64,000 nt of DNA from Hypericum androsaemum (GCA_963995505.1 OZ023185.1:17123691-17187690); one strand, 5' to 3'. Counted from the stretch's first letter, positions 11,005 through 22,691 are shown. Numbers and translations: made by a program. The notes: generated by a model from the letters alone, not told the origin.

Positions 11005-13137
11005 TCATGAAGCAGCCCAATCTTTACGAATATCGAAAGTGTAGTTCATCTCCAAGTAGCACTTGTTGTCGTCATCCAGAAACTGGGGAAATTCAAAGGA
11101 GAACAACAGTAAGGATGGATCAGATAGCAGTGATATTAAGATTTCGAGCTGACGTAGCGGTTGAAAGTCTACATCAGAAATTCAGGTGTACAGTTCACAC
11201 ACATGGGCCCTTTAATATGAAGAAGATTGCAGTATATTTAATTCATTGCTTTCCTTGGCAAGAGGGGACCTCGTCCTTCATTGAAGGCTGTTGGTTAAAG
11301 AAGATATCTTTCAAAGAAGAATAGTAAATGGATGCAATTTGAGAGAAAACCAAGACCGGTGAAAGATTTTGTTAACTACTGTCAAACAAAGCCCCGAAAA
11401 GGACATTAGCTTTCAAACATGAAAGGACAATGTGCCGCAACGTGCAACCAAGGAGTTCCGGTATAACAATAACCGTAAACCATTTCGTGGAAATGTCATG
11501 TTAGGCTTAAGATTTTATGGCACAGTCTAATAGAAAACCAGAGTTTACTACGACAAGGGACACCATACTGTTAGCAGATAATCAGATTGTAGCAGGAAGA
11601 CAAAGGCGGCAGAAGAATTTCACTTTCCCGACAGTGAACATGTGGAGAAGTAATACAATATTGTTTTAATTGTTGGTTTTTAGGGAGAGTTTCAAAAGCA
11701 TTAAGACTAACCTTTGTTCTTGCTGAATATGAACCTCTTGCGAAAATGCCAGAAGGGGTGAGTTCCTCTGGCATCACATGAGTGTAAGCCTCTTGCTGGG
11801 GGCTGAAAGTCCCAATCATCTCCTTTGTGGTGTCCACTGAAATGAGACTTGTAGTAAGCAAACGTTCATGGAATTTAAAACGTCGTTTTTAGTGTACTGT
11901 ATACAAATTGGGTCTCACCTCTGACACCAGTTTTCCACACAGTGTTACTGTACTTCAGGCCAGAAACAATGTTGTTGCTAACTTTGAAGGAAAACTTTAA
12001 GCTGTAATGACTGCCTTCTTTTAGTGTGAACCAAGAACCTTTGGGATTCCCAGACTCGGGAATAGATAGCACAATGTCAGGTCTCTCGGGGGAGAGAATT
12101 GAAAGCTCAAGAATTGTCACTTCTGGTTCAAGAGTTTCTGCAAGCGATGGGACAACCAAATTGCCGCATATGTGAGTATGATAAAAGCAAAGAAAGACAC
12201 AATAACGTTCAGTTGAAATACAGAAATTCGTCGCAAATGCAGGCATAAGCCAATGAACCAAAAAGCACTGGAGATACCTGCAAGAAGAGTTCCAAAGCCC
12301 GGTGGCTTATGAACATCAAAATGCTCAGATGATGAAAAGGCTACAGACGTTGAGATTACTACACGAGAATAACTCATGAAACGCAAATTCTTTCCGCCAA
12401 ACAAGAACCGTTGTCCCCCAGCTCAATTATGTAACCAAAACACAACACATACAAGGAATCTTTCGGCCGCTCAATATTACCCCAAGAATCAAACTAAGAA
12501 ATCCAGCGGGTTCAAGACGCGAGGCATTCTAGGATATCCTCATTCAATCGGAAAAAACTACTTCCACGCAGATTGAGCACAAATGTGCAAGAATCAAATC
12601 CTAACAACAGCACAAAACTTGAGCAGGACAAGGACCTAAACAGCAACAAACCTCCAATGTCGTTGATATCCACACTTCCCAGAAGCTGTTCCTTCCATTT
12701 CCTCAGGCTCTCGTCGTCCTAAAACACATCCCACGAATCGCAAACATCAATCAACACAAAGAAACCAAATTAAACCCGAACAGCGAAAGAAACCACGAAA
12801 AAGAACAACCAACCTTGTCCTTCTCAAGCTGTTCTTTGAGGGTGTACTGGGGGCCAAGCTGAATCTTGGGGAGCCTACTACCACCATCATCATCATCATC
12901 CTCCTGATCAGTTGCATACAGAGAACCATCACTCATCCTCCTCCTCCCCAACCCTTTCCCGCGCTCTTCGCCCGCTAAGCTCTCGTTATCGGTCTCGTCG
13001 TGTGACTCTGCCTCTTCTTTGCCACTACACATCCCTTCCTCCCTATCATCATCCAACCCCATGATGATGTCGGTGTTCTTCTTGTTGCTTCTGCTGGAGC
13101 TTGCCACTTCTTCTTCTTCCCCAACTGCCAAAGACAT
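11005..13137 (-). CDS. RHOGDI: Rho GDP-dissociation inhibitor (RhoGDI), copy 2
   Basis: Tandem paralogue of the gene at 6717-8090, same strand, so it lies upstream in the transcriptional sense. Five exons: 12814-13137, 12652-12718, 11919-12137, 11712-11836 and 11005-11082, together 813 nt or 270 residues. The N-terminus starts MSLAVGEEEE, then a Ser/Asn/Lys stretch and a long acidic region with a DDDDD run, which is longer than in copy 1 by 37 residues. The switch-binding arm (KIQLGPQYTLKEQLEKDK) and the Ig-like prenyl-binding domain (GRPDIVLSIPES is ERPDIVLSIPES here) are complete, ending FDIRKDWAAS. Full-length domains, canonical splice sites and conserved exon lengths argue that both copies are functional. 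The start at 13137 is the family start. Confidence 0.96.
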
Positions 13138-14924
13138 CAACTTTAACACAAATTTAGGTGATCAACAAGACCACAGCAACAACCCAAGAATCCCACATCA
13201 AGAGAGAGCTCAACAATGTGCAAAGACGCAAACTTTCCCCACAATTCTGGAAAACAAAGACTGCTTCTTTACCTTCTTTTTTGACCCAGAGCAACCCCCA
13301 AAAAAGATTGGGTCCCCTGAAAAAATGGAAGAAGAGGAGAGAGAAAGGGGGAGTGGGAGAGAGAGAGAGGAGGAGGAGCCGGAGGTGGTGGGTTAGTTTG
13401 GATTTGGGAGGGTGGGAAAGTTTGAGAAAAAGTCCTGTGGTGATCCGAAATATCAGAGGGGAAGGCGAAGGAGAGATTTTTCAATTTTTTTTTACTTTTT
13501 TAATAATAAAGGGAGGGACTATTAATTAGTGGGAGGGAAAATAATGGCCAAAGATTTGAGGGTTTAGCTTTAGTTGATTAATTTTTTGTTCCTTTTAAAA
13601 TAAGTTAGTTGTCTAAACTATATATGGAAACCTACTAAACTAAATTAAAAGAAAATTAAATTACAAAAAAAACAAGATTTTCTAAATTCTAACAATTTTC
13701 ATTACTTAATATGCATTTATTGATTTTTTTCGTGGACTTAAAAAAATTCTAAATCTTTTATCACTAACTAATTTTAGCCTTTTAGTTAATTAGAGTTTTT
13801 TATATAATCTAGTATCCAGACATTAGTATATCGACTAATAGTGTTTCTTAACAAATATTTAACGCTGATACATTTTTTATGATTCAATCACAAAATCTCT
13901 TAATTAAATTAAAATAACTTTTGATCCAAGTATATTTAGTTATAATTAGAGTTTGGAATTTTTTTAGGATGATATAGCTTGGAACGTGGAAGTCACTATC
14001 GAGGGACAGCCACAACAACCCGATGTCGTTGTTTGGGTCTTTATAGGTTTTTTTTTTTTGTGCGTGAGCACGGACCCAACAACACACACATGCACCATCT
14101 TCTTAATTTATTGGGTCCCGGACCCTTTATTTTCTAAATTGATACCAATTTTTTAACCACAAAGGGGCAGACTCGTGGGATTGATCTTATTGTTGGGAAG
14201 TTTCTGGAAAATGGAATAGAAGATTAATTAATTTTATAGTGATTTTTCGCAAATATGATTTTGTATACGATTTTACCAAATAGTAATTTTATTGTGGTTT
14301 CCTATAAAATTCATTTTCTATTTCAAAATATTTATTGAAAATTTAATCATTCAAATATAGTCAGATAATATAAAATGATTCTACATATTTACTTAAAGAA
14401 ATCTCATCATCCTTCGAGTCCATCTCCAAGATTGAAACCTTGATTGATGCTCAAAGTTGATGACTTTGGGTCTGAATTTTCTAATTCCATGGTACTTTTA
14501 TGTTTATTTTGACTTTTTTTTAAGTCAACACATTTACCACGGACGCGAAGTCGTCTCGTCCGGTTTCTCTTCCAGGGTAAAACACAAAGCCTTCGGAGGC
14601 CTTTGGGCTTTATATAATTGGGCTTGGTTTGTGAAGGAATTTAAGCTTACGCCATTCAAACTAGGGCTGAGAAAGTTCCACCAGAAAAAAAAAAGTTAGG
14701 ACTGAGAAAGTTCCACCAAAAAAAAAGCTAGGGCTAAGAAAAAAACCGCATACTGCGGAACTGCCTGGACCAAAAATTTAATTCAGAATCAGAATTAAAA
14801 AATATTTATCTGGATCAAATTTGTTTAGGTTCAAAAAAGGTTCCTGGTTCAATATTGGATTTATTTGAAGAGAACAATAAATACTGAGATCGAACCGTAA
14901 TTTTACCTTAAGACAAAAATAATC
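13138..14924. other. Intergenic upstream of RhoGDI copy 2
   Basis: A GA-rich segment at 13320-13400 (CT-rich on the gene strand) probably belongs to the RhoGDI copy 2 leader or promoter. The rest is AT-rich, without a recognisable gene. Confidence 0.45.
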
Positions 14925-15833
14925 GGATAAATTACTCTCAGATTTCTCTGGTTTCGTCAGCCTACCTGTAGCTTCCCTCGATTTTTGGAAATAATTTTCT
15001 TGTCTCTTGTATTTATTTTTATTATACTTTCGGGTCCCTGTCCAACGTCATTAGTCAAAAAAAAATATATATATATATATACCCGTGAAATTTAAAAACA
15101 AAGTCACGGCTGTCTCCTACCTCCTCTCCGGCGAACCTTTACAATTTTGCCATTACCGAGCACCAAAGATTCGTCTTCAACCTTCACTTTCCTTTTGCCC
15201 TGCACATTAGTTTCATTGATTCTGACCCAATATTCTTCAGCGCCTATTCTTCACCTTGATTTTTTTGGCTCTCTCTTTCATCCGAGTAGTATAAATAAGC
15301 ACATCGACTCTTTGTTGGTGTTGCTTCCTGCAGTTTCTGTTTTTAGTCCGGTAGCCAGGGCTCCATTGATTCAGCTCCTTGAAGTGTGGTTGGAGCTTTT
15401 GTCGCCAAAATCACATCTCCTCAATGTTAAGCAGAACTCTTCCCCCCGTGTGATCTCGATTGGACAGATCTCACACTAAACCCGTATAATTTTGTGCGGA
15501 TGTGTTCCGGCTACTTAGCGTCGTGCAAGGCGACTAAGCTTCTGTCCAACCAGTATACAACCCCTTATTCTAGACGTATTTCCATTTCCACTTCGAATTT
15601 TTGCATTTGTGTGTCCATTGGAGATGGAGGATGAGAGAGAAGGGAGGAGAGATAGAAATATTATATATTTTTAGGGCATATACGTTATTTTCATGACAAA
15701 AATTATTGATGATGTCAATTAGAGATTCGAGAGTATAATAAAACCATATACGAGAGATGGGAAAATTATTTCCAAAAACTGAGGGGCGCTATGGTAGGCT
15801 GACAAAATCTAGGGACCTAAAAGTAATTTACCT
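14925..15833. mobile_element. Non-autonomous MULE-like element with perfect 9-bp TSD
   Basis: Terminal inverted repeats of roughly 170-190 bp: the left starts GGATAAATTACTCTCAG, the right on the opposite strand AGGTAAATTACTTTTAG, and both continue through GTCAGCCTACC and TTTTTGGAAATAATTTTC. A perfect 9-bp target-site duplication AAAATAATC flanks it (14916-14924 and 15834-15842). The interior (about 15130-15600) is less AT-rich than the arms, contains TATAAATA at 15291, and could be captured host sequence, but its source is not recognised. No transposase. Confidence 0.85.
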
Positions 15834-15842
15834 AAAATAATC

Positions 15843-16199
15843 TTGCATGTGATTCTCTCCTTCTAAAAACATGTCTAGACATAAAGGCTAAGCTTTGAAA
15901 GTGTATTTTAGTGTTGTTTTTTTTTCATTGCTAGTGCGTCTGAGATTTCTTAAATGCATTATTTTTGTGTGTCCAATTTTATTGGTGTCATCTACTTAAC
16001 CCAGCGAGACCTTATTACCAGTATACTTCCTTAAATAAGAGAATTAAATTATTAATATATATTTGGCCTCACTTGTAGGTAACTAGACCTGTCCTCTCAA
16101 ATTCAAATGTTGAAGCTTTATCAAACTTATTTTACTTTACAAAATTTTCGATTTTCATAATATTATATTGGTTAGACTTTTTTAGTTTATAAAAAAATG
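15843..16199. other. Short AT-rich spacer
   Basis: Nothing recognised between the MULE-like element and the Cassandra array. Confidence 0.4.
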
Positions 16200-17146
16200 T
16201 GTGATACTATCTCGTTAATGATTTATACTGAAAAGTTTTAAATGATTTGATTGATACTATTCACACCAACAAACACCCCTTCTTTTCTGGCACACATCTT
16301 GAGAGAACTCCAAGGTTAAATGCGTTTGGCCGGGAGTAGGATCAGAATGGGTGACATCCCGAAAAAAATTTTGGGATTCGTGTGAGTGAGGATAAAATAT
16401 GCTTAAAAAGACTCATGTTAGTTTGTAGAGACAGTCGGTCAGATCACGGGACGTTATATTTGGTATCAGAGCAAAATCGATTCTGAGATTATTCAGTGTT
16501 CTGTCTCGCGCGACAATGACGTCGCGTATTTAAGGAGGGATGAATGTGATACCCCGTTAATGATATGTTCTGTCTGAAATGCTTAAGTGATTTTATTTGA
16601 CTATGCATATCAACAAGGTGCACCTTCTTTTCTGGCACACATCTTGAGAGTACTCCAAAGTTAAACGTGCATAACCTGGAGTAATCTTGTGATGGGTGAC
16701 CTCCTGGGAATTTTTCTAAGGTGCATGCAAGTGAGGACAAAACACGCTGGAAAAGACTCGTGTTGGTCTGTGGAGATAGTCGGTCAGATCACGGGGCGTT
16801 ACATTTAGTATCAGAGCAAAAACGATGTTGGGATTGTTCAGTGTTCTATCTGGCGCGACGAGGATGTCGCATATTTAAGGAGGGATGAATGTGATGCCCT
16901 GTAAATGATATGTTCTGTCTGAAATGCTTAAGTGATTTGATGTGACTATCATATCAACAAAGTGCACCTTCTTTTCTAGCACATATCTTGAGAGAACTGC
17001 AATGTCAAACGTGTTTGACCTGGAGTAGTCTTGGGATGGGTGACCTCTTGGAAAGTAGTTCGGGATGCGTGTGAGTGAGGACAAAATATGCTAGAAAATA
17101 CATGTTTTAATCTGTGAAGATAGTTGGTCGGATCACGGGCATTATA
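16200..17146 (+). mobile_element. Cassandra-type TRIM array: three LTRs, two internal regions
   Basis: Cassandra elements are non-coding terminal-repeat retrotransposons whose LTRs carry a 5S-rRNA-like Pol III promoter region. Here three LTRs of about 258 bp (16200-16457, 16545-16803, 16890-17146) alternate with two short internal regions (16458-16544, 16804-16889). Each LTR begins TGTGAT and ends near GATCACGGG..TTA(C/T)A. Each internal region begins TTTGGTATCAGAGCA or its one-base variant, a primer-binding site of the initiator-Met tRNA type, and ends in an AGGAGGGATGAA purine tract. The 5S-like parts are at 16290-16362, 16635-16710 and 16980-17057, with GAGAACTCCAAGGTTAA and GGGTGACCTCCTGGGAA style boxes. 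Flanks AAATG and AAATA suggest a 4/5 TSD. Confidence 0.88.
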
Positions 17147-17336
17147 AAATATTTGTTTTTCTATTGTTTTAAAGTTTTAAAGTGGGGGTGTCCCAACTTT
17201 GAATCGGACCTGACGAAAAAATGGAATGGAGAAACGACGTCATTTTGCTTTTAACTTTGAACTTGAAATTGGTGAAACAACGTCATTTTTACTAGGAGCG
17301 ATGAGCCGGAGCTGCTTCAGGCTACTTCAACATTAA

Positions 17337-19186
17337 GGGTAAGATAAACCAATGGTTATTAATCTTCTATGAATTTTAGTCCATGGTCACTAATCTATTT
17401 TTTGTCTCTTTATGGTCACACATCTATATTAAGTCATCCTTGTATGGTCATTATGACTAATTTTAAAATTTTCAAAACATCTCGAACTTACTTATTTTCT
17501 CTCTTGCCCTCGTCCCTTCCTCTTCATCTCTCCACTTTTCTCTCTCCTTTCGGCAAGGAACCACCGGCCCCATTGACGTTGTGCCACCATGGTACCATTC
17601 ATGTCTCGTGCTGACACATCCTTCAATTTGATCATGTCGGAAAATGCAGATGGCAGATTTTAATCCATGACCCAATTTTTCCAACAAGTTGTGTTCAATC
17701 TCTTCAACTCTTCTAGTAAAGTAACTCGGAGCGGGACTCTATTGTTAGCTTGGGATCAAGTTGTAGAATGAAAGAGTGGCGGCAACAAAAGATTTAGGAT
17801 AAAAACTTAGAAGTCTCCAAAGTTTAATATAATGTACTAAGAGGTCCAATCCTTAGTAAATTACTCTCTAAATTTTAATAAATCAAACTGGTTAGTCATT
17901 CTGACCAATTTATGTCTCAGATTACAACATGAGATTACTAAAATACTCTTACCTCATATTAATACTCTAAAATCATAATAAAACTTCACCCAAAGTAAAG
18001 AAAAGCTCACGCCATCAAAAGAAAAAAACCCCAATTATCAATTTTAAAAAATAACCCCAAATAGAATAGCCTCATCTTTAAGATAATTAAATCATTGTAA
18101 CTAGTAATAGCAACAAACGATGAGGCAAATCGAAGAAGTCGTTAATGACCAAGTCAAACATCGCTGAGAATTTGACACGGAGAAGTAGCGAATTAATGAC
18201 AAGTGAATAGTTTTTGATTTATTTGCTTATAAAATTTCATGTCCTAATGAGAATGGGATGGCGAGGTGCAAGAAGGAATGTCGCGATGTAGGACAGAATG
18301 TCCTAACGATTTAATTATACATGGCAATTTAATGATGCGATTTCATGCCTAGCGATTTAATTTATGCGTCCAACTTGAACTGAAAAAAACCTACGTTGAA
18401 CTGGTCTAATGCTATTGGACGAAATGTAACGATACCGGACAGAATATAGTAACTCGCCTTGTGCTATATTGTTTTAAATTGAAATTGGAAATTTAAAATA
18501 AATGAAGTTGCGAACGGTTTTTGTGTTCTGGAACATAATTTTTAGGGGCTTAGAGTTTTTAACTATGATTTGAGGTTTTTTATTTTGGGTAAATTTTTAT
18601 GTAAGAGGGTATTTTAGTAATCTCATGTTGTAATATGAGACATAAATTGGTCAGAGAAACTAATTAGTTCAATTTCTTAAAATTCGGGGACTAATTTACT
18701 AAAGAATGGACCTCCTATTACATTATACTAAACTTTAGGGACTTGAGAGTTTTTTTCCCAAAAATTTAACATCAAGCGAGTATCTAATAAAATTTGAATC
18801 CTGAATCTGACATTGAAATTTTTTACATGTATTCAATTATGTTACATGGTAGGTGGCATGGCAACGAGAACACAATATTAATGGGGCTTAACCGGTTTAT
18901 GACTCCTTGGCAAGAGATAAAGAAAGGGAGAGTGGAGAGAAGAGAAGAATGAAAGAGTGCGAGACAAAAAAAGAAATTTGGGATGTTTTGGAAAATTTTA
19001 ATTTCAAAGTTATCTAAAGTGACCATAAAAGAGTGACTTGATATAGATTAGTTATCAAACAAGGATGACTTGTTGTAGATTAATGACCACTTAATATAAA
19101 TTAGTGAGCATAAATAGACAAAAAATAGTTTAGTGATCATTGGCTAAAATTTGTTAAAAACTAGTGACCATGAGTATTTTTTACCC
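17337..19186. mobile_element. MULE-like element (outer), interrupted by a nested element
   Basis: Inverted terminal repeats of about 200 bp: the left end begins GGGTAAGATAAACCAATGG and the right end on the opposite strand GGGTAAAAAATACTCATGG, then both share CATGGTCACTA, ATTTTTTGTCT, AAGTCATCCTTGT and TTTTCNAAACATC. The flanks CAACATTAA and AAACATAAC match at 6/9 and are only weak TSD evidence. The element is split by the element at 17797-18759. The unique interior (17570-17790 and 18770-18930) is not recognised. No transposase. Confidence 0.75.
17797..18759. mobile_element. MULE-like element (inner), nested
   Basis: Inverted repeats of about 200 bp share GTTTAATATAATGTA, CCAATTTATGTCTCA and ATTACAACATGAGATTACTA-type words between 17797-17985 and 18570-18759. 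The ends are GGATAAAAAC and, from the right, GGGAAAAAAAC. The 9-bp flanks AAAGATTTA (17788-17796) and AAAAATTTA (18760-18768) agree at 8/9, so the insertion boundary is well supported. The central 18100-18500 part carries GCGATTTAATT more than once and is of unknown origin. Confidence 0.82.
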
Positions 19187-21168
19187 AAACATAACTTTGT
19201 TTAATGTGTACGAGTGCACTACATCTATAGTGTCGTTAATCACTAACAATGGCTACATATATTTGACTATCTAGATAACCCGAACTACTAGATAGATAAT
19301 ATCTATGCCAGAAATCACATAAGTCTCAGCGTTATTCTCTTCTCTCAGCTTGCGCCAATTAACTTTCACGAAATCCGAGGCTTTTCCATCGCATGTGAAA
19401 TTTTTTTTTCTGCTATGATCCTAGCATTCACATATGAATTTTCCTCCAATTTATTTGGAGGCGTATTTGGCGGGGACTAGGCTAGTCCCCACCCATGGAA
19501 ACTATAAACCAATATTACGGTCACATATAAACCAATATCACTAAACATACAAACTAATATCACTTCACATACAAACTAACCAATATCACATCAATATCAG
19601 TACACGTACAAATCAATATCACTTCATATGTAAATCATTACCACCTGATAGGTTATTGACAATCAGATTTAAAGATATTTTTTTACAACTGAATCTGACG
19701 GTCAAAAATTTAGTCCTCACCTGAGGACAAGGATAAATTTTCTTTAGTCTCTACTCAATTCGGTCTCAATTTATTCGGCCTATCATCTTTCTCCTTAAGC
19801 CCAAATGCCTTCCGGAGTTCAACTGAGCCTCACTTTCGTCTTGTATGTTATTTTTTGGCTCGAGTAAATGGGCATCGCGCGGGAGCCGCATCCGGCCGGC
19901 AATTATCACGGCTTTTCAAGTTTAAACCGAGAATGATTACATGTTAACCCATTTGCATCGATTTAGACGGTGTGCAGTTAATTTCGATTCAAACTCATCC
20001 ATCAAAACCTTTCCAAATCCGAGGATCACGTCCAAAGTGACAAGGAAACGACATCATTCCACGGTAATGCTGCACACGTGGCAATGACCCATCGGATAGA
20101 GACCGTGACGGTCCCACTCTAGTGGGCCCCTATCCACCGCCCATATACGAACCTAATCGCCTGTCCCTTTACAGAGTTTCTGTTTTCGAGTAAAGAACCT
20201 TTCCTGCTGCGGCAGAGAAAAAGGAAAGAGGCTTTGTGTTTGGCCTCAAAGAGTAGAGACCATCCCAGGGTGATCTATTGTAAAATATAAGTAAAGTAAA
20301 TAAAATTCGATAGAATCGAATAAGATTATTTAGAGTTTATTAAATTATACTTATAATAGATTTTTATTGATAGAAATAGTTGAAAAAAAAATTTACAAAC
20401 TACTGATCTCTTCAAAATTTTGATGCGATAAAACCCATATTAGCGGTCACCAGGAACATGGCAAGCAAATCAATAACCCATCCCGAGGCACACAAATTTA
20501 TTGCCAGCTACCGTACGAAGTCTCCCACCACCCATCTTCCATTACATGAAATCCATGTAATGTCATGATTATTGTTGATGGTAATTAATTAACAGGACAC
20601 CAACGGCACCTATTTTCAAATTCCATTACATGAAATCCAGAATAGGTAGATCAATTAACGTTAACTTATTTTAAATTAATTTGAATTTGAGTATTTTGAA
20701 CGTAAATAATTTTTGATGTATAACTCTTTTGTATCATTATTATATTTAGATATGTGATCCTTAATAATCATTCATCTATTTCGTAAAGTTAAAACTCAAA
20801 ATCTATTTTAAAAAATACAATTGGACCGAAAGATAATTTTACAACGGATGCAATGATCCGAGGGCGGCATAACAGCGTGGACATGCACAAACTGCCACGT
20901 CAGATATGATTCGTTCCTTACAAGTAAATCATGGAGATTGGCTCCTGTGGGCCCTGGCAAAGCACACAAGCCGAACATTTTTCATAAATTTGCACATGTA
21001 TTTGCAATTGCCACAGCTATTGGCTTCTCTTGCATGTCTGATCTGGAAATGCTTTTTCTTTTGGCTTTGGGAACCATATTGAAATCATAATTGCTGTACA
21101 TGAGTCGGCAAGTTGCTAATTGGGCTGGAAAGTTCTATCCAGGATGCACATTTTCAGGAAAAAGAAAA
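19187..21168. other. Intergenic; short repeats only
   Basis: Contains a perfect palindrome with 9-bp arms, GGGGACTAG-G-CTAGTCCCC, near 19476-19494. An array of about six degenerate units of roughly 25 bp based on CACATACAAACTAATATCA follows at 19510-19645. The segment 20090-20270 is GC-richer and looks promoter-like on the plus strand, but no coding exon follows. Confidence 0.45.
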
Positions 21169-22436
21169 GGAGAAATTATTCTCAAACTTCTGAAATTTGT
21201 TTAAATTACTGTTTTAATTTATCTTATTTTGAAATTCAAATTTTGACCCTCTAATATATTTTTATTGAACTCTAAAATCCATGTCGTCAGAATCGAAAAA
21301 AATTTTCGGCGAGGAGAGACCTAAAATAACCCAATTGCCTCTTAGTTAAAAGATAATTTTTTAAAAAAAAATTTCCTCTCTCCTCTCATCTTCAACCACA
21401 TCTTCATCTTCAACCTTTCCCCTACCCAAGAAAACTAATTAAACACCCAAATTATCCAGTTAAATACCCAAATATATTCAATTAATTAAAAACCCTTAAG
21501 CTAAACACCCATTACTGCCATTGTCTTCCTTCGTCTCAGTTTCCTCCAAGCAGAGGAGCTCCCGGCCGCCGGCAGCTCCAACTCCACCGCCGCCGCCGAC
21601 GTGAGTTTGGCCGACCCAGGTGACATCATGGTCGTCGACGACCAGACCAGCGCCGACTATTACTCCGACTCGTACTCACACTTTGGTGACTTCTCTATCT
21701 CTATCTCCCCTCCGTTATCCAGGAATTTTGTTTTATTTTCCGTGAGGAAACGTACCCATGTTGTTATTTTCTGCTGTTATGCGTAAAGATGGAGTCTTTT
21801 TCTCGAGGTTATTGGGCGAGTTTGCTTGTTTGAAGCTCTTAGCCTTTTGCAGGTATCCACAAAGTAAGTGCCTGGAGTTCCTTGCATCTTGAGATCCTTC
21901 TTGTCTAATGTTGTAGTTACTGGTTTCCCATTGGGTGTAAGTAGATCTGTATTTGTTGATGGCCAATTCAGATCCAGATCTGAATATAGGACGATTCATT
22001 CGTTTAAGTTTTATTTTTGACTATTATTTTTGAGAAAAAATCTCATCACGTTATTGGGTATTTTTCTAACCAAATGATGGTGACCATGTTCATGTTTAAT
22101 TAATTGGATATTTTTAGTGTTTAATTGGGAAAGTTTGAGTGTTTAATTCATTTTTGCGGATGGGGGAGGTTGAAGATAAAGATGGGGTTGAAGTTGAGAG
22201 GAGAGAGAATAGGGGAGGAAGGAGGGGGAAAGATTTTCTATTTTTTTATTATCTTTTAAATAAAGGGCAATTGAGTCATTTCAGGTCTCTCTTCGTCGGA
22301 GAAATTTTTCGATTCCGGCAACAAAGGCTTTAGAGTTCAATGAAAGCAAATTAGGGGGGTCAAGGTTTAGATTTCAAAACAAGAGGGGTTAAACAGTAAT
22401 TTAAGCAAATTTCAGGAGGCCAATAGTAATTTTTCC
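21169..22436. mobile_element. Pack-MULE-like element with captured PRMT1 fragment
   Basis: Terminal inverted repeats of about 350 bp: ends GGAGAAATTATT and GGAAAAATTACT, shared words TTGAACTCTAAA, GAATCGAAAAA, GAGAGACCTNAAAT and CTTCAACC. The 9-bp flanks AAAAGAAAA (21160-21168) and AAAAGGAAA (22437-22445) match at 8/9. Between the arms is GC-rich host-like sequence with a recognisable gene fragment (21553-21864). This is the definition of a Pack-MULE: a non-autonomous Mutator-like element carrying genomic gene DNA. No transposase is present. Confidence 0.85.
21553..21864 (+). pseudogene. Captured fragment of a PRMT1-type protein arginine methyltransferase gene
   Basis: The plus strand reads a variable acidic/Ala-rich N-terminus and then DDQTSADYYSDSYSHFG (exon end at 21685, followed by GTGACT). 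After a 167-bp intron ending TTTTGCAG, GTATCCACAAAG (21853-21864) continues G-I-H-K. The motif TSADYYxDSYSHFGIH is the highly conserved entry to the methyltransferase fold of eukaryotic PRMT1. Homology stops after IHK, where the family goes on with the SAM-binding domain, so the fragment has about 60 residues and cannot encode an enzyme. Retention of the intron shows capture at DNA level, not from mRNA. Confidence 0.8.
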
Positions 22437-22454
22437 AAAAGGAAAGCAAATTCC

Positions 22455-22691
22455 TGTAATACTCCGTGATTCGACCAACTGTCTCCGGAGACCAAGACAA
22501 ACCTTCTCTGACGTATTTTGTTCAAACTCAAACGCATCCCAAAAATTTCTCTGGAAGTCACTCATAATGAAATTACTCTAGGTCAAATTCGTTTAACTTT
22601 AAAGTTTTCTCAAGATGTAATCACACTGTTGATATGGATAGTCAAATCAAATTATTTAAACATTTCCAAATATATCATTAAAAGTATCACG
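22455..22691 (-). mobile_element. Solo Cassandra LTR, inverted
   Basis: Read on the minus strand it begins GTGATACTTTTAATGATATA and ends CACGGAGTATTACA. In between lie 5S-like boxes (TCTTGAGAAAACTTTAAAG, AGTGACTTCC), collinear with the LTRs at 16200-17146 but more diverged. No primer-binding site or second LTR is next to it, so it is a solo LTR. Its end is only 18 bp from the end of the Pack-MULE. Confidence 0.75.

Noticed and set aside
13019..13529. Two overlapping plus-strand frames over 120 codons
   Set aside because: Shadows of RhoGDI copy 2 exon 1 and of the GA-rich leader region.
15147..15479. 110-codon frame inside the MULE-like element
   Set aside because: No family resemblance and not started by a convincing context; kept only as possible captured DNA.
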